A stretch of 62,932 nt of DNA from contig NZ_LJJC01000006.1 in assembly GCF_001420715.1 (NCBI RefSeq), forward strand, positions 608,652 through 671,583, given 5' to 3'. A program made the position numbers and the translations under genes. The number at the start of each line of letters is the position of its first letter. The first letter of the stretch is position 1. Below are positions 7,775-16,086 of this stretch, one piece after another. The notes under the pieces are model-generated. The model worked only from the letters and a program-made list of their open reading frames with translations. It was not told the origin of the DNA and did no database searches. Origin of the DNA: Heyndrickxia shackletonii (GTDB lineage Bacteria > Bacillota > Bacilli > Bacillales > Bacillaceae_C).

Positions 7775-9109
7775 ATGGCAAATGAAATTTCTGCAAAAAT
7801 GGTAGAGAAGTTTTCGGAAAAGGTGAATGATTCACTGCCTGAAAGGATAGTGAAAAATGCCGTGATCAGAAACGGTATTGATGCAGTTGCTGAAAATAGT
7901 GATGCGGTTGTAGCTATGAATCATGTCTTCTCTGATGAGATCGAAACAGGAAAAGTATCTAATCAAAAACAAAGCGGAAGATGTTGGATGTTTGCGGCAC
8001 TAAATACGTTTCATCACAAAATGAATCGTGAGTTTCAATTAAAAGATTTCGAGCTATCCCAAAATTACATTAACTTCTGGGATAAGTTTGAAAAGGCAAA
8101 TTATTTTCTTGAAAGCGTGCTCGAAACGGCAAACGAACCTTTAGACGGCAGGCTAGTTTCTTGGATCTTGGCTACACCTCAACAGGATGGCGGACAATGG
8201 GATATGTTTGTTTCATTGGTTAAGAAGTATGGAGTAGTGCCAAAACAAGCAATGCCGGAAACTTTCCAAAGCAGCAGTTCTATGCGACTAAATGCTATTT
8301 TGAATACGAAATTGCGGGAAGATGCAGTAAAGCTTAGAGATTTGCACAGGAAAGGGGAAGCAGCCGCTGCCTTAAACCAGGCAAAGGAAGAAATGCTATC
8401 TGAAATCTATAAAATTCTAACTCTCTCATTAGGCGAGCCGCCAAAAACATTTAATTTTGAGTATAGGAATAAAGAAAAAGAGTTTCATAGAGACTTGAGT
8501 ATTACTCCACATCAGTTCTATGAAAAATATATTGGACTTAATTTAGATGATTATGTGAGCATTATCAACGCACCGACTCAAGATAAACCATATGGAAAAA
8601 CCTATACGGTTCAATTCCTTGGAAACGTTGTAGAAGGAAAGCAAATTAAATACCTTAATGTTGATATGGAAACGATGAAGGAACTTGCCATCAAGCAAAT
8701 CCAAGATAATGAAAGTGTTTGGTTTGGGTGCGATGTAGGCAAGTCTTCCAATAAAGATCACGGTATTATGGATTTAGACCTTTATGATTATGAAACGACT
8801 TTAGGCATCCAATTTTCGATGACGAAAGCACAAAGACTAGATTATAAGGGTAGCGTCATGACGCATGCCATGGTTCTGACCGGTGTGAATCTTGTAGAAG
8901 GCAAACCAAACAGATGGAAAGTGGAAAACAGCTGGGGTGAAAAAGTTGGTAACAAAGGGTATTTTGTTATGAGTGACAAGTGGATGGATGAATATACCTA
9001 TCAAATTGTCATAAACAAGAAGTACCTTTCCGATGAGTTGAAAAAGGCATGGGAACAGGATCCTATTCCTTTAAAACCTTGGGATCCAATGGGATCTCTT
9101 GCGAAATAG
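7775..9109 (+). CDS. pepC: Aminopeptidase C (bleomycin hydrolase family, C1B)
   Basis: Cytosolic cysteine aminopeptidase that removes N-terminal residues from peptides; the family assembles as a self-compartmentalising hexamer. Length (444) is typical. The papain-like triad is visible: Cys70 in QSGRCWMFAALN, His364 in MTHAMVLTG and Asn385 in VENSWGEK. The C-terminus GSLAK reaches the active site in relatives and limits the enzyme to aminopeptidase action. The ATG is preceded by AAGGGGGAAA. Single-gene unit. Confidence 0.95.
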   Translation: MANEISAKMVEKFSEKVNDSLPERIVKNAVIRNGIDAVAENSDAVVAMNHVFSDEIETGKVSNQKQSGRCWMFAALNTFHHKMNREFQLKDFELSQNYINFWDKFEKANYFLESVLETANEPLDGRLVSWILATPQQDGGQWDMFVSLVKKYGVVPKQAMPETFQSSSSMRLNAILNTKLREDAVKLRDLHRKGEAAAALNQAKEEMLSEIYKILTLSLGEPPKTFNFEYRNKEKEFHRDLSITPHQFYEKYIGLNLDDYVSIINAPTQDKPYGKTYTVQFLGNVVEGKQIKYLNVDMETMKELAIKQIQDNESVWFGCDVGKSSNKDHGIMDLDLYDYETTLGIQFSMTKAQRLDYKGSVMTHAMVLTGVNLVEGKPNRWKVENSWGEKVGNKGYFVMSDKWMDEYTYQIVINKKYLSDELKKAWEQDPIPLKPWDPMGSLAK

Positions 9110-9254
9110 GTAAGAAGGAGGGGCGGTTCCTGCGCTTTAATTAGAAAGTGGGGGGCTGCTTTTCTTTTAATTTAATATTTTCCACTGCCTAATTCGCCAT
9201 TTTTTTCTTAGTACAATGGGATAAAAGGTTGTAAATTTCAGTTACTTGCTTATT

Positions 9255-9274
9255 TTAATCAAACGTTTGATTAA
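9255..9274. promoter_or_regulatory. Perfect 20-bp palindrome, probable TetR/GntR-type operator
   Basis: TTAATCAAACGTTTGATTAA is its own reverse complement. This form (AATCAAACGTTTGATT core) resembles operators of TetR-family repressors. It lies 231 bases upstream of the GGDEF-EAL gene; no TetR-type gene is present in the window, so the regulator would be unlinked. Confidence 0.5.
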
Positions 9275-9311
9275 TAAGGGAACACGTAGAATACAGTCGA
9301 AATTTGTTTTT

Positions 9312-9385
9312 TAGTATAGAAAAAGCAAAGCACCAAACTAGTTCGCCAGCTAAGTGCCAAAATTCCTTGATGCACGGCATCAAAA
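9312..9385 (+). other. Possible structured leader RNA upstream of the GGDEF-EAL gene
   Basis: GCAC...GTGC (around 9329-9357) can close a stem containing TAGTT/AGCTA with loop CGCC, and TTGATGC-ACG-GCATCAA forms a second hairpin (about 9367-9383). The AAAGCAAAGC start and the GCC-AGC bulge recall fragments of a c-di-GMP-I riboswitch, but the full consensus is not met. Recorded as structure only. Confidence 0.25.
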
Positions 9386-9505
9386 TCATGATTTATTCCA
9401 TTATATTCAAGCGAAAATCCTTGTGATAAGATATTTAGTAGAACCTAATTTAAACGCATAATTACGATAAAACTACTTAATTCCTTTAAAGATTAGGAGA
9501 TACAT

Positions 9506-12136
9506 ATGCGCGCTTTCAAACCATTTTTATCAAGATGGAAACGCGAACCATTTTTATTTCTTGTTTTCACAGGATTATTCCTTGTTTTTTCAAGTTATAA
9601 ATTGACGTTTGCTTATGGAATTACTTTTTCCTTTTCAAGTATTTTTTTATTTTTGATATTTAGACTGATAGGGCTTCCTAGTGCGGTTTTTGCAGGAATT
9701 ATAGGCCTTTTTTTCGTTCAACATAGTTTTTATGGTTTCGGTTACGGCTGTCTTTCCATAATAGAACTTTTATTTGTTGGTGCTTTTTTTTATAAAGGAA
9801 GAAGGGCAAAAATGTTCTATGTGGACGCTTTATTTTGGTTCACGTTTGGACTTATAGGAGTCCTATTTTTAAACTGGAAGCCTTTGACGGGGAACGCCCT
9901 GTATTTTAAAGTGTCAAAGGATATCATTAACGGCTGTTTTAATGTTCTAATGGCAGATATGCTGCTTGCATATGTTCCTTTTTATAAAATACTGAAAGTG
10001 AATAAAAACAATGTTTCTTTTCATCAATTTCTGTCCCATATAACGTTCATTTCGATTCTTTTCCCATTTTTCCTGAATATTGCAACAAACTCCACGAATG
10101 TCCATGATTATATTGTAAAGGATTCAGAGAGACAGGCAGCAAATAGTGTAAATCGGATGGAAAAGTCTGTTGTTTTATGGTATAAAGACGATTTGCATAA
10201 ATTGTATGACCCTTCTCCAGCGAGCCGTTTAAATGAAACGATAAAGGAAAATAAAGAACAGGAATACGATATTATTATCACGGATTTTGATCATAAAGTG
10301 ATTGCTACTAGTTTACACGGGATTAAAGTAGACCAAAAGTATGATTGGCAGCAGCAGTATGAATGGAAAAAGCTATCAAATAACTTTTATGAGGCATTAC
10401 CAAAGGAACCGACAAAAGTAATGCCTATTATGAAATGGGGATTAGGAATCTATGTTTATTCGAAAAAAATAGATGCTTTATCCATGAACATGATGATTCA
10501 GTTTCCTATCTCTCGATATCAGGAAAAAATATATGAAAATTTTTTAGATCAGTTAAAGTATTCGATTCTGTTTGCGATTTTACTTGTAATTCTTGTCCAG
10601 GTTGTTAGCCGGATTTTTATCAATAATCTAAAGCAATTGACCATTGCAACAACTGGCTTGCCGCAGAAGCTTATTAATTTGGAGAAAGTAGTGTGGCCAC
10701 AAAGCTATGTAGCTGAGCTTCGATTGCTTACGCAAAATTTGAAAATGATGGCTGAAAAGATTAAAGAATTGTTCCAGGAAAGCAATGATATGAATAGGAA
10801 GCTAACGGAACAAACGGAAAAATTAAAGGAATCAGAGGACCAATTGCATCATCTTGCATTTTTTGATGTCTTAACGGGATTACCTAATAGACTTCACTTT
10901 CAGGCCTTTGTGAAAAATTTAATTAAAAATCCTTCAACTAAAAGGGTGGCAATCATTTTTATCGATATCAATCAATTTAAGCAAATCAATGACACATTAG
11001 GGCATGATGCGGGAGATGCATTGCTTCAATTAATCGCTAAAAAACTGAGAGGATTGCAAAATGATCATAGGGAGGTTTTTCGCCTTAGCGGGGATGAATT
11101 TGTGATCGTACAAAATGTGGGGGGTGATGGATTGCAACATTCATTGGAGCAAATTCTTGATGCGTTTTCGTCTTCCTTCCCGGTTCAGGGACATATGTTT
11201 TATGTTACAGCTAGTATTGGGGTAAGTATATATCCTGAGGATGGAAAGGATTTAGATACACTTGTCAAATGTGCTGACATTGCCATGTATATTTCGAAGG
11301 AAAAAGGCGGCAATCGAGTCCAATTTTTTAATGAGTCAATGAGAAATAAATTTCATGAACATTTGCTGGTGGAAAATGCTTTACGAACGGCTGTAGATAA
11401 GGGAGGCTTCGAGCTTTATTATCAGCCGAAAACGAAGATGGACAAGGTAACAAGCATGGAAGCATTATTGCGCTGGAGGGATCCACAGCTTGGTTTTGTT
11501 TCACCGGCAACCTTTATTCCGATTGCAGAGGAAATTGGGCTGATTTTGCAAATAGATGAATGGTCCTTATTGCAGGCTTGCAGACAAAATAAAAAATGGC
11601 AGGATGAAGGTTTACTCCAGGTTCCTATATCCGTCAATATATCAGCAAAACATTTTCAACAGGATTCGTTAATCCCTTTAATTAAAAAGGCTTTAGATTT
11701 ATCAGGTATGGAATCGAAGTATTTAAAATTAGAGATTACCGAAAGTGTATTTATTAAAGATCCGATGCAGGTAGCAGATGTTATTTATAAGTTGAAAAAA
11801 TTAGGAGTTCATATCTCGATTGATGACTTTGGGACAGGCTATTCTTCTATGTATCAATTGCTGCAGCTGCCTTTCGACGAGATTAAGATTGACCGGCAGT
11901 TCATTACAGACATCCACCAAGACGAAAAGAAGGCTCTTTTGGTGAATTCTGTTCTTGATATTGCTCACGGATTACACCTTAATGTCGTAGCAGAAGGAGT
12001 GGAAAGTGTAATGGAAAGGGACTTATTGCTGCAAATGGGCTGCGACGAGATCCAAGGTTATTTATTTAGTCCTCCTGTGAATCAAGAAGAGATGAGGAAG
12101 TTTTTGGCGAAGACAGATGAGGAATTGGTTGTTTGA
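9506..12136 (+). CDS. Membrane-bound GGDEF-EAL cyclic di-GMP enzyme
   Basis: 876 residues. An N-terminal multi-helix membrane region (to about 195) is followed by an extracytoplasmic segment (about 197-350), another helix (about 352-372), a HAMP-like linker and coiled coil (to about 450), then GGDEF (about 455-620) and EAL (about 625-870) domains. The cyclase signature is SGDEF (528-532) instead of GGDEF, and no RxxD inhibitory site precedes it. The EAL domain keeps E652-A-L and the DDFGTGYS loop (Asp773/Asp774), so phosphodiesterase activity is the safer prediction. The N-terminal part probably senses an outside signal. ATG preceded by AGGAG. A terminator follows at 12181. Confidence 0.9.
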   Translation: MRAFKPFLSRWKREPFLFLVFTGLFLVFSSYKLTFAYGITFSFSSIFLFLIFRLIGLPSAVFAGIIGLFFVQHSFYGFGYGCLSIIELLFVGAFFYKGRRAKMFYVDALFWFTFGLIGVLFLNWKPLTGNALYFKVSKDIINGCFNVLMADMLLAYVPFYKILKVNKNNVSFHQFLSHITFISILFPFFLNIATNSTNVHDYIVKDSERQAANSVNRMEKSVVLWYKDDLHKLYDPSPASRLNETIKENKEQEYDIIITDFDHKVIATSLHGIKVDQKYDWQQQYEWKKLSNNFYEALPKEPTKVMPIMKWGLGIYVYSKKIDALSMNMMIQFPISRYQEKIYENFLDQLKYSILFAILLVILVQVVSRIFINNLKQLTIATTGLPQKLINLEKVVWPQSYVAELRLLTQNLKMMAEKIKELFQESNDMNRKLTEQTEKLKESEDQLHHLAFFDVLTGLPNRLHFQAFVKNLIKNPSTKRVAIIFIDINQFKQINDTLGHDAGDALLQLIAKKLRGLQNDHREVFRLSGDEFVIVQNVGGDGLQHSLEQILDAFSSSFPVQGHMFYVTASIGVSIYPEDGKDLDTLVKCADIAMYISKEKGGNRVQFFNESMRNKFHEHLLVENALRTAVDKGGFELYYQPKTKMDKVTSMEALLRWRDPQLGFVSPATFIPIAEEIGLILQIDEWSLLQACRQNKKWQDEGLLQVPISVNISAKHFQQDSLIPLIKKALDLSGMESKYLKLEITESVFIKDPMQVADVIYKLKKLGVHISIDDFGTGYSSMYQLLQLPFDEIKIDRQFITDIHQDEKKALLVNSVLDIAHGLHLNVVAEGVESVMERDLLLQMGCDEIQGYLFSPPVNQEEMRKFLAKTDEELVV

Positions 12137-12180
12137 GCGCTTGATATTTGCAGGCAATTAGAATAGAAAGAAAATGAATG

Positions 12181-12222
12181 GAGGCCTATAACTCTTTGGT
12201 TATAGACCTCTATTTATTTTTG
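12181..12222 (+). terminator. Terminator after the GGDEF-EAL gene
   Basis: GAGGCCTATAAC (12181-12192) pairs with GTTATAGACCTC (12199-12210), then TATTTATTTTTG. Confidence 0.85.
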
Positions 12223-12224
12223 TC

Positions 12225-12275
12225 CGTGTCGGGTGTACAGTGTGACGAAATGTCTACGAGAGGTGCCTGACACCA
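12225..12275. repeat. Dispersed GGTGTCAGGCACC hairpin element, copy 1
   Basis: GGTGCCTGACACC at 12262-12274 is the right arm; CGTGTCGGGTGTA at 12225-12237 is a diverged left arm. It is located at the 3' end of the XRE-TPR gene (convergent with the GGDEF-EAL gene) and may double as its terminator. Confidence 0.6.
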
Positions 12276-12276
12276 C

Positions 12277-13500
12277 TTACATTTTGTGTTTAATCATATC
12301 GTACGTTTCTTGACTGAAATCTTTATATGGTGTTTGCGGAAGCGGTGCAAAGTTCTCTACTGCTATATTGGCAAAGTGAAGAGCATTGCTTGTATGTCCC
12401 AGTTTCAAATGGCAAAGTGCTTTATATGAATCCATCACATAAAATAGTGATAAATCAAAGGGATGACAGGCGAAGGATGGGATTTCAACCTTCTCTAGAC
12501 TAGAGATTGCTTCTTCAAAGAGACCAAGTCCATATAAAGCTTTTCCTTTTTCAAGGTGGAACCAATGTATAAAAATATTTGATGTATCCGGTTCGGAAAA
12601 AAACTCATCTATTTCTTTCAGTGCCTTAGAGTAATCCTTTTTGTCTTCATTAAGGGACATAACGTCAAAAAGCTTATAAAATAGGATAGATTGTATATCC
12701 TCTGCAAATTCCCCGTATTGCTTAATTTTTTGTAAATAATACGATTTTTTTTCTTCATTTTTAAACATCAGTGCATTGGCGGCAGCCAGTCTGTACAAAT
12801 CATCGGTAAGGTAAAAGATCCGATTTTCCTTTGAAAAGTGAATGGCGTTTTCCATCACTTTTTCAGCTGATTGATTATCCCCCACGGCAAAATGCAAAAT
12901 GGATTCATGATAATCAAGATTTACACGGGTTATTGGGTCTATATAGGCATGGTTTGCCTCTATATGTGATCGTTCTTCTAATAGTGAATTTAAAGCAAAC
13001 GAATAGTCATGATCTGTGAATTTTACCATTGAACGGAAAATTCCAATCGATGCACGGTTGGAAGTAAGATTTATTTGGTCATATATGATTGCAGCGCGCT
13101 CCAAATAATCCTGCCAGTCGTTCTTTTTTTCGTAATAGAGGCAGCGGCTGTAAATGTCTAAAAGTCTGGCAGATTCATACCCTTGCATGAGCTTATCAAT
13201 AATTGGTTCTATTAAAGTAATTACTTGTTCATATTTTATTGGGTTCTCTTTGAGGTTCGCATTAAATAGGTTTTCAGCCTTTTCAAGAATCTCCCTTAAT
13301 TCCTGTGAACTGATTTCTTCTAAAAGATCCGCAACATCTACTTCGAGTTGTTTAGCAATGTAGGCTAAGCTTTCCATGGAAGGTTTGGCCTTATTATTTT
13401 CAATCAGGCTTAGCATTCCCTTAGTGAGTTCTTCTCCTGCAAGTGCTTCTAGGGTCATCTTCTTTTGTTTTCTTAATTTTCGTATTCGCTCTCCAAGCAT
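12277..13500 (-). CDS. XRE-family HTH regulator with TPR domain
   Basis: A 407-residue protein: an N-terminal XRE helix-turn-helix (LGERIRKLRKQKKMTLEALA, about residues 2-60, ending in a TKGMLSLIENNKAKPSMESL stretch) and a long TPR-like helical region (about 90-400). The architecture matches the RRNPP type (PlcR, NprR, Rgg-like) regulators, which bind short signal peptides, but no peptide gene is evident beside it. The start MLGERI at 13500 is preferred over an upstream GTG that sits on the ribosome site. It diverges from an MFS exporter; identical palindromes lie before each gene, suggesting it regulates both. Confidence 0.85.
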   Translation of the reverse strand: MLGERIRKLRKQKKMTLEALAGEELTKGMLSLIENNKAKPSMESLAYIAKQLEVDVADLLEEISSQELREILEKAENLFNANLKENPIKYEQVITLIEPIIDKLMQGYESARLLDIYSRCLYYEKKNDWQDYLERAAIIYDQINLTSNRASIGIFRSMVKFTDHDYSFALNSLLEERSHIEANHAYIDPITRVNLDYHESILHFAVGDNQSAEKVMENAIHFSKENRIFYLTDDLYRLAAANALMFKNEEKKSYYLQKIKQYGEFAEDIQSILFYKLFDVMSLNEDKKDYSKALKEIDEFFSEPDTSNIFIHWFHLEKGKALYGLGLFEEAISSLEKVEIPSFACHPFDLSLFYVMDSYKALCHLKLGHTSNALHFANIAVENFAPLPQTPYKDFSQETYDMIKHKM

Positions 13501-13533
13501 GATAAATAGACACACTCCTAATCCCTGTGAATA

Positions 13534-13550
13534 GTTTAATTATATTAAAC
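13534..13550. promoter_or_regulatory. Operator palindrome A
   Basis: GTTTAATTATATTAAAC, an inverted repeat 33 bases upstream of the XRE-TPR start. Nearly identical to operator B at 13588. Probable binding site of the XRE-TPR protein. Confidence 0.6.
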
Positions 13551-13587
13551 TTTTGCTTGAAAAGGAAATATCAGCGTGATATGATTT

Positions 13588-13604
13588 GTTTAATTAAATT
13601 AAAC
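13588..13604. promoter_or_regulatory. Operator palindrome B
   Basis: GTTTAATTAAATTAAAC, 28 bases upstream of the MFS start and 54 bases (about five helical turns) from operator A. Both are followed by CTTTT. Confidence 0.6.
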
Positions 13605-13632
13605 TTTTTTGAAAATGGGGATGGGGATTATT

Positions 13633-14940
13633 ATGGATAGCGAATTAAAGTTAAAAAAGGCAACTTATCATCTTTGGACATTTACGATTAGCAAGCTCAT
13701 TGGTTCTTTTGGATCACAAGTGTATTCCTTTGCTATTAGTTTTTACATTTTACAGTTAACAGGATCGGCAACTAATTTTGCCGCTAATCTCTTGTGCAGT
13801 ATTCTTCCTCGTACACTGGCAGGTCCTTTTGCCGGATATGTAGCAGATAATTTTCCTAGAAAAACAATTGCCATCACATCACAGATTGCACAGACTTTAG
13901 CAATTGGCGGGCTCCTTACAACTAGTTTAACTTCGGGTCTTTCCCTTCCAGCTATTTATATAGCAACCTGTATATTGTCTCTAACATCCACATTTTCAGG
14001 AGTAAATTTTACCTCCTCTATTACTGGGCTGATTGACGAAGCAAGAATACAGAAAGCAATGTCATTAAATCAAATGTCCATTTCATTCGCAGCCATAGGG
14101 AGCCCAGTGGTAGGCGGTTTATTGTATGGTACTGTTTCGATTCCAGTATTTCTTATCCTATATATGACCGCATCTGTTATAGCAGTTATTCTTGAGTCAA
14201 CGATGAATTTCAAGTTGTTTGCTAATCGAAAGACTAATGGGGAAGGTAAAACAAAGGAGCCAATATGGGATAGTATGAAAGCAGGAATTGCTTATTTAAA
14301 ATTAAATCCTCTCATTACAACAATCATCTGGGTCGCATTATTAGTAAACTTTTTCTTTGGTGCACAACAAGTGGGGTATTCCTTTGTTCTAATAGATAAA
14401 TTAAAAGTAGAATCTCAGCATTTTGGACTGACAGAAGGGGCGTTTGCAGTAGGAATGCTCGTGCTTTCTTTTTATTTATCTGTACGCAAGGAAGTGAAGT
14501 TTCCGCTTCTTTCATCAAAACGTGGCATTATTGCGTTAGGATTAATTATGAGTGGAATTGCTTTACCACTTTTTATTAAGATGACTTATGCTTCGATTAT
14601 TGTCTTTTACATGATATTAATGTTTGGTTTCGGAGCATTGATAATTATTGTTAACACTCCTATTCAAGTAATGCTGCAAAAGCAAATTGATGATGATTAT
14701 AAAGGGCGTGTGTTTTCTATCATCGAAACGATGGCTCAGGCCCTGTCACCATTGGCAATGGTTATATACGGCTTTTTATACGATTTCATCCCCGCCGGAT
14801 GGATATTGATAATATCCGCTTCCGTCCTAATTGGGGTCGTTACAATTCTTATAAGACCATCCGTGGTTCGAAAAGCACATCCTGAATGGAGAGAGAAGGA
14901 GATTGTGAAGGGGAAAATTGTAACTGCCAAATCGGAATAG
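13633..14940 (+). CDS. MFS transporter (12-helix, EntS/MacA-like exporter)
   Basis: 435 residues with about 12 hydrophobic helices. The FGSQVYSFAISFYILQLTGS start of helix 1 and the GPFAGYVADNFPRKTIAITS loop between helices 2 and 3 are typical of the MFS_3 group that includes enterobactin and macrolide exporters. The start MDSELKLKK at 13633 is chosen for its GGGGATTATT ribosome site; an upstream ATG adds eight residues that overlap that site. Divergent from an XRE-TPR regulator with a shared operator region, so expression is probably inducible. Substrate unknown. Confidence 0.85.
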   Translation: MDSELKLKKATYHLWTFTISKLIGSFGSQVYSFAISFYILQLTGSATNFAANLLCSILPRTLAGPFAGYVADNFPRKTIAITSQIAQTLAIGGLLTTSLTSGLSLPAIYIATCILSLTSTFSGVNFTSSITGLIDEARIQKAMSLNQMSISFAAIGSPVVGGLLYGTVSIPVFLILYMTASVIAVILESTMNFKLFANRKTNGEGKTKEPIWDSMKAGIAYLKLNPLITTIIWVALLVNFFFGAQQVGYSFVLIDKLKVESQHFGLTEGAFAVGMLVLSFYLSVRKEVKFPLLSSKRGIIALGLIMSGIALPLFIKMTYASIIVFYMILMFGFGALIIIVNTPIQVMLQKQIDDDYKGRVFSIIETMAQALSPLAMVIYGFLYDFIPAGWILIISASVLIGVVTILIRPSVVRKAHPEWREKEIVKGKIVTAKSE

Positions 14941-14960
14941 ATTTATCTGTAAAAAGAGAG

Positions 14961-15000
14961 GTTGATAGTTCATTTATCTGTGAACAATCAACTTTTTTAT
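14961..15000 (+). terminator. Terminator after the MFS gene
   Basis: GTTGATAGTTCA (14961-14972) pairs with TGAACAATCAAC (14981-14992), followed by T7. Confidence 0.85.
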
Positions 15001-15239
15001 TTCAGTGTCATTCGATATGTAAATTATGCCATTTTATTTTTAAGGTAGATGCAGATACTAAATAAAAAAATTTTTTATACTTGAGTATTTAGCTCTATAA
15101 AGGGAAGGGATTTCAATACACGAATTAACCAATACTAAGATTAAACAATGTGGTTTCTTGAAGTCGTAACAATAAATCTTAAATGTTCCCACTAGGAAGA
15201 TTGCTGTGAAAACTTATATATAATGGGAGGGAAACGAAC

Positions 15240-15896
15240 ATGGATAATAAAAACTGTGATTTTTCCCCTATGAAACAACAGTTAATACAAGGGCTTCAAG
15301 ATTTAATTGCCCACCTTCAGTCAAATTTATCCAAGCTCGGTGGAGAAGAATATTGCTTATTAAATTGTCTGGAAGATGCCAAAAATCAGTTAGCGGATAT
15401 TGAAGCAATGGCAGCCTCCTTTTATTTAAATTGCTATTTATCGTCCTTCACGGATACATATGAAGATTTATCTACATCTATTCAGCATCTTTCGAAAAAA
15501 AGACATGGTGCATTGATTGTCGTTGAGAGAAGCCATTCATTAGATTCCGTTATTCAAAAAGGAACCCCAATGGAGGCAGTAGTAACTCCCAAATTATTAG
15601 AGGCAATCTTTTACCCTGGAAATCCTCTTCACGATGGGGCTGTTTTAATTCGAGGGAATGTTGTCGTTTCCGCTTCAAATGTCCTTCCTCTAACAAAAAG
15701 AAAAATTGGAAAGGAAAAAGTCGGAACACGACACCGGGCTGCACTTGGAGTGACTGAGCTAAGTGATGCATTGGCACTTGTTGTGTCGGAAGAAACGGGC
15801 AAAATTTCTTTTGCGTTGGAAGGGAATTTGTATCCGATTAATATGTCTGATCCTGCTTCTTTTGAAACCCAGCCAAAGACAGTCGATACTTTATAA
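15240..15896 (+). CDS. cdaS: Diadenylate cyclase, CdaS type
   Basis: Makes cyclic di-AMP from two ATP. The 218-residue protein has an N-terminal helical region (about 10-80) and a DAC domain (about 85-205) with both catalytic motifs: DGA (132-134, in LHDGAVLIR) and RHR (164-166, in GTRHRAAL). Absence of membrane helices and presence of the N-terminal helical pair match CdaS (YojJ), the sporulation-specific, auto-inhibited cyclase, rather than membrane CdaA or DisA. Ribosome site TGGGAGGG precedes the ATG. Its neighbour SleL is also a spore gene, consistent with a late-sporulation role. Confidence 0.92.
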   Translation: MDNKNCDFSPMKQQLIQGLQDLIAHLQSNLSKLGGEEYCLLNCLEDAKNQLADIEAMAASFYLNCYLSSFTDTYEDLSTSIQHLSKKRHGALIVVERSHSLDSVIQKGTPMEAVVTPKLLEAIFYPGNPLHDGAVLIRGNVVVSASNVLPLTKRKIGKEKVGTRHRAALGVTELSDALALVVSEETGKISFALEGNLYPINMSDPASFETQPKTVDTL

Positions 15897-16086
15897 GAAT
15901 TTTTTCACTTTAATTCAAATGATGGGGGGAATTTTACCTTCCTAAAATTTTTAAACTACTACTTGATAAATAATGTTCTCCATTGATTACAGTTTTTACA
16001 TGAAAATAAATTTATTAGGGATGTCCCTCCTCTGTATTCCCGTATATATATAGTGGTGCTTATTTAGTAAACGGGAGGGGAGTGTA

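Larger units (their letters stand above)
9110..9505. other. 396-base intergenic region with palindrome and possible leader RNA
   Basis: No gene seen. It holds a 20-bp perfect palindrome at 9255-9274, a possible structured stretch at 9312-9385, and the AGGAG ribosome site of the next gene. No convincing terminator was found directly after pepC. Confidence 0.5.

Noticed and set aside
9312-9385. Confident c-di-GMP-I riboswitch call
   Set aside because: Only fragments of the consensus are present; the first half of the aptamer cannot be aligned. Kept as a low-confidence structure.
13501-13515. GTG start for the XRE-TPR gene
   Set aside because: The GTG lies directly on the AGGAG ribosome site; the ATG five codons later gives usual spacing and the family N-terminus.
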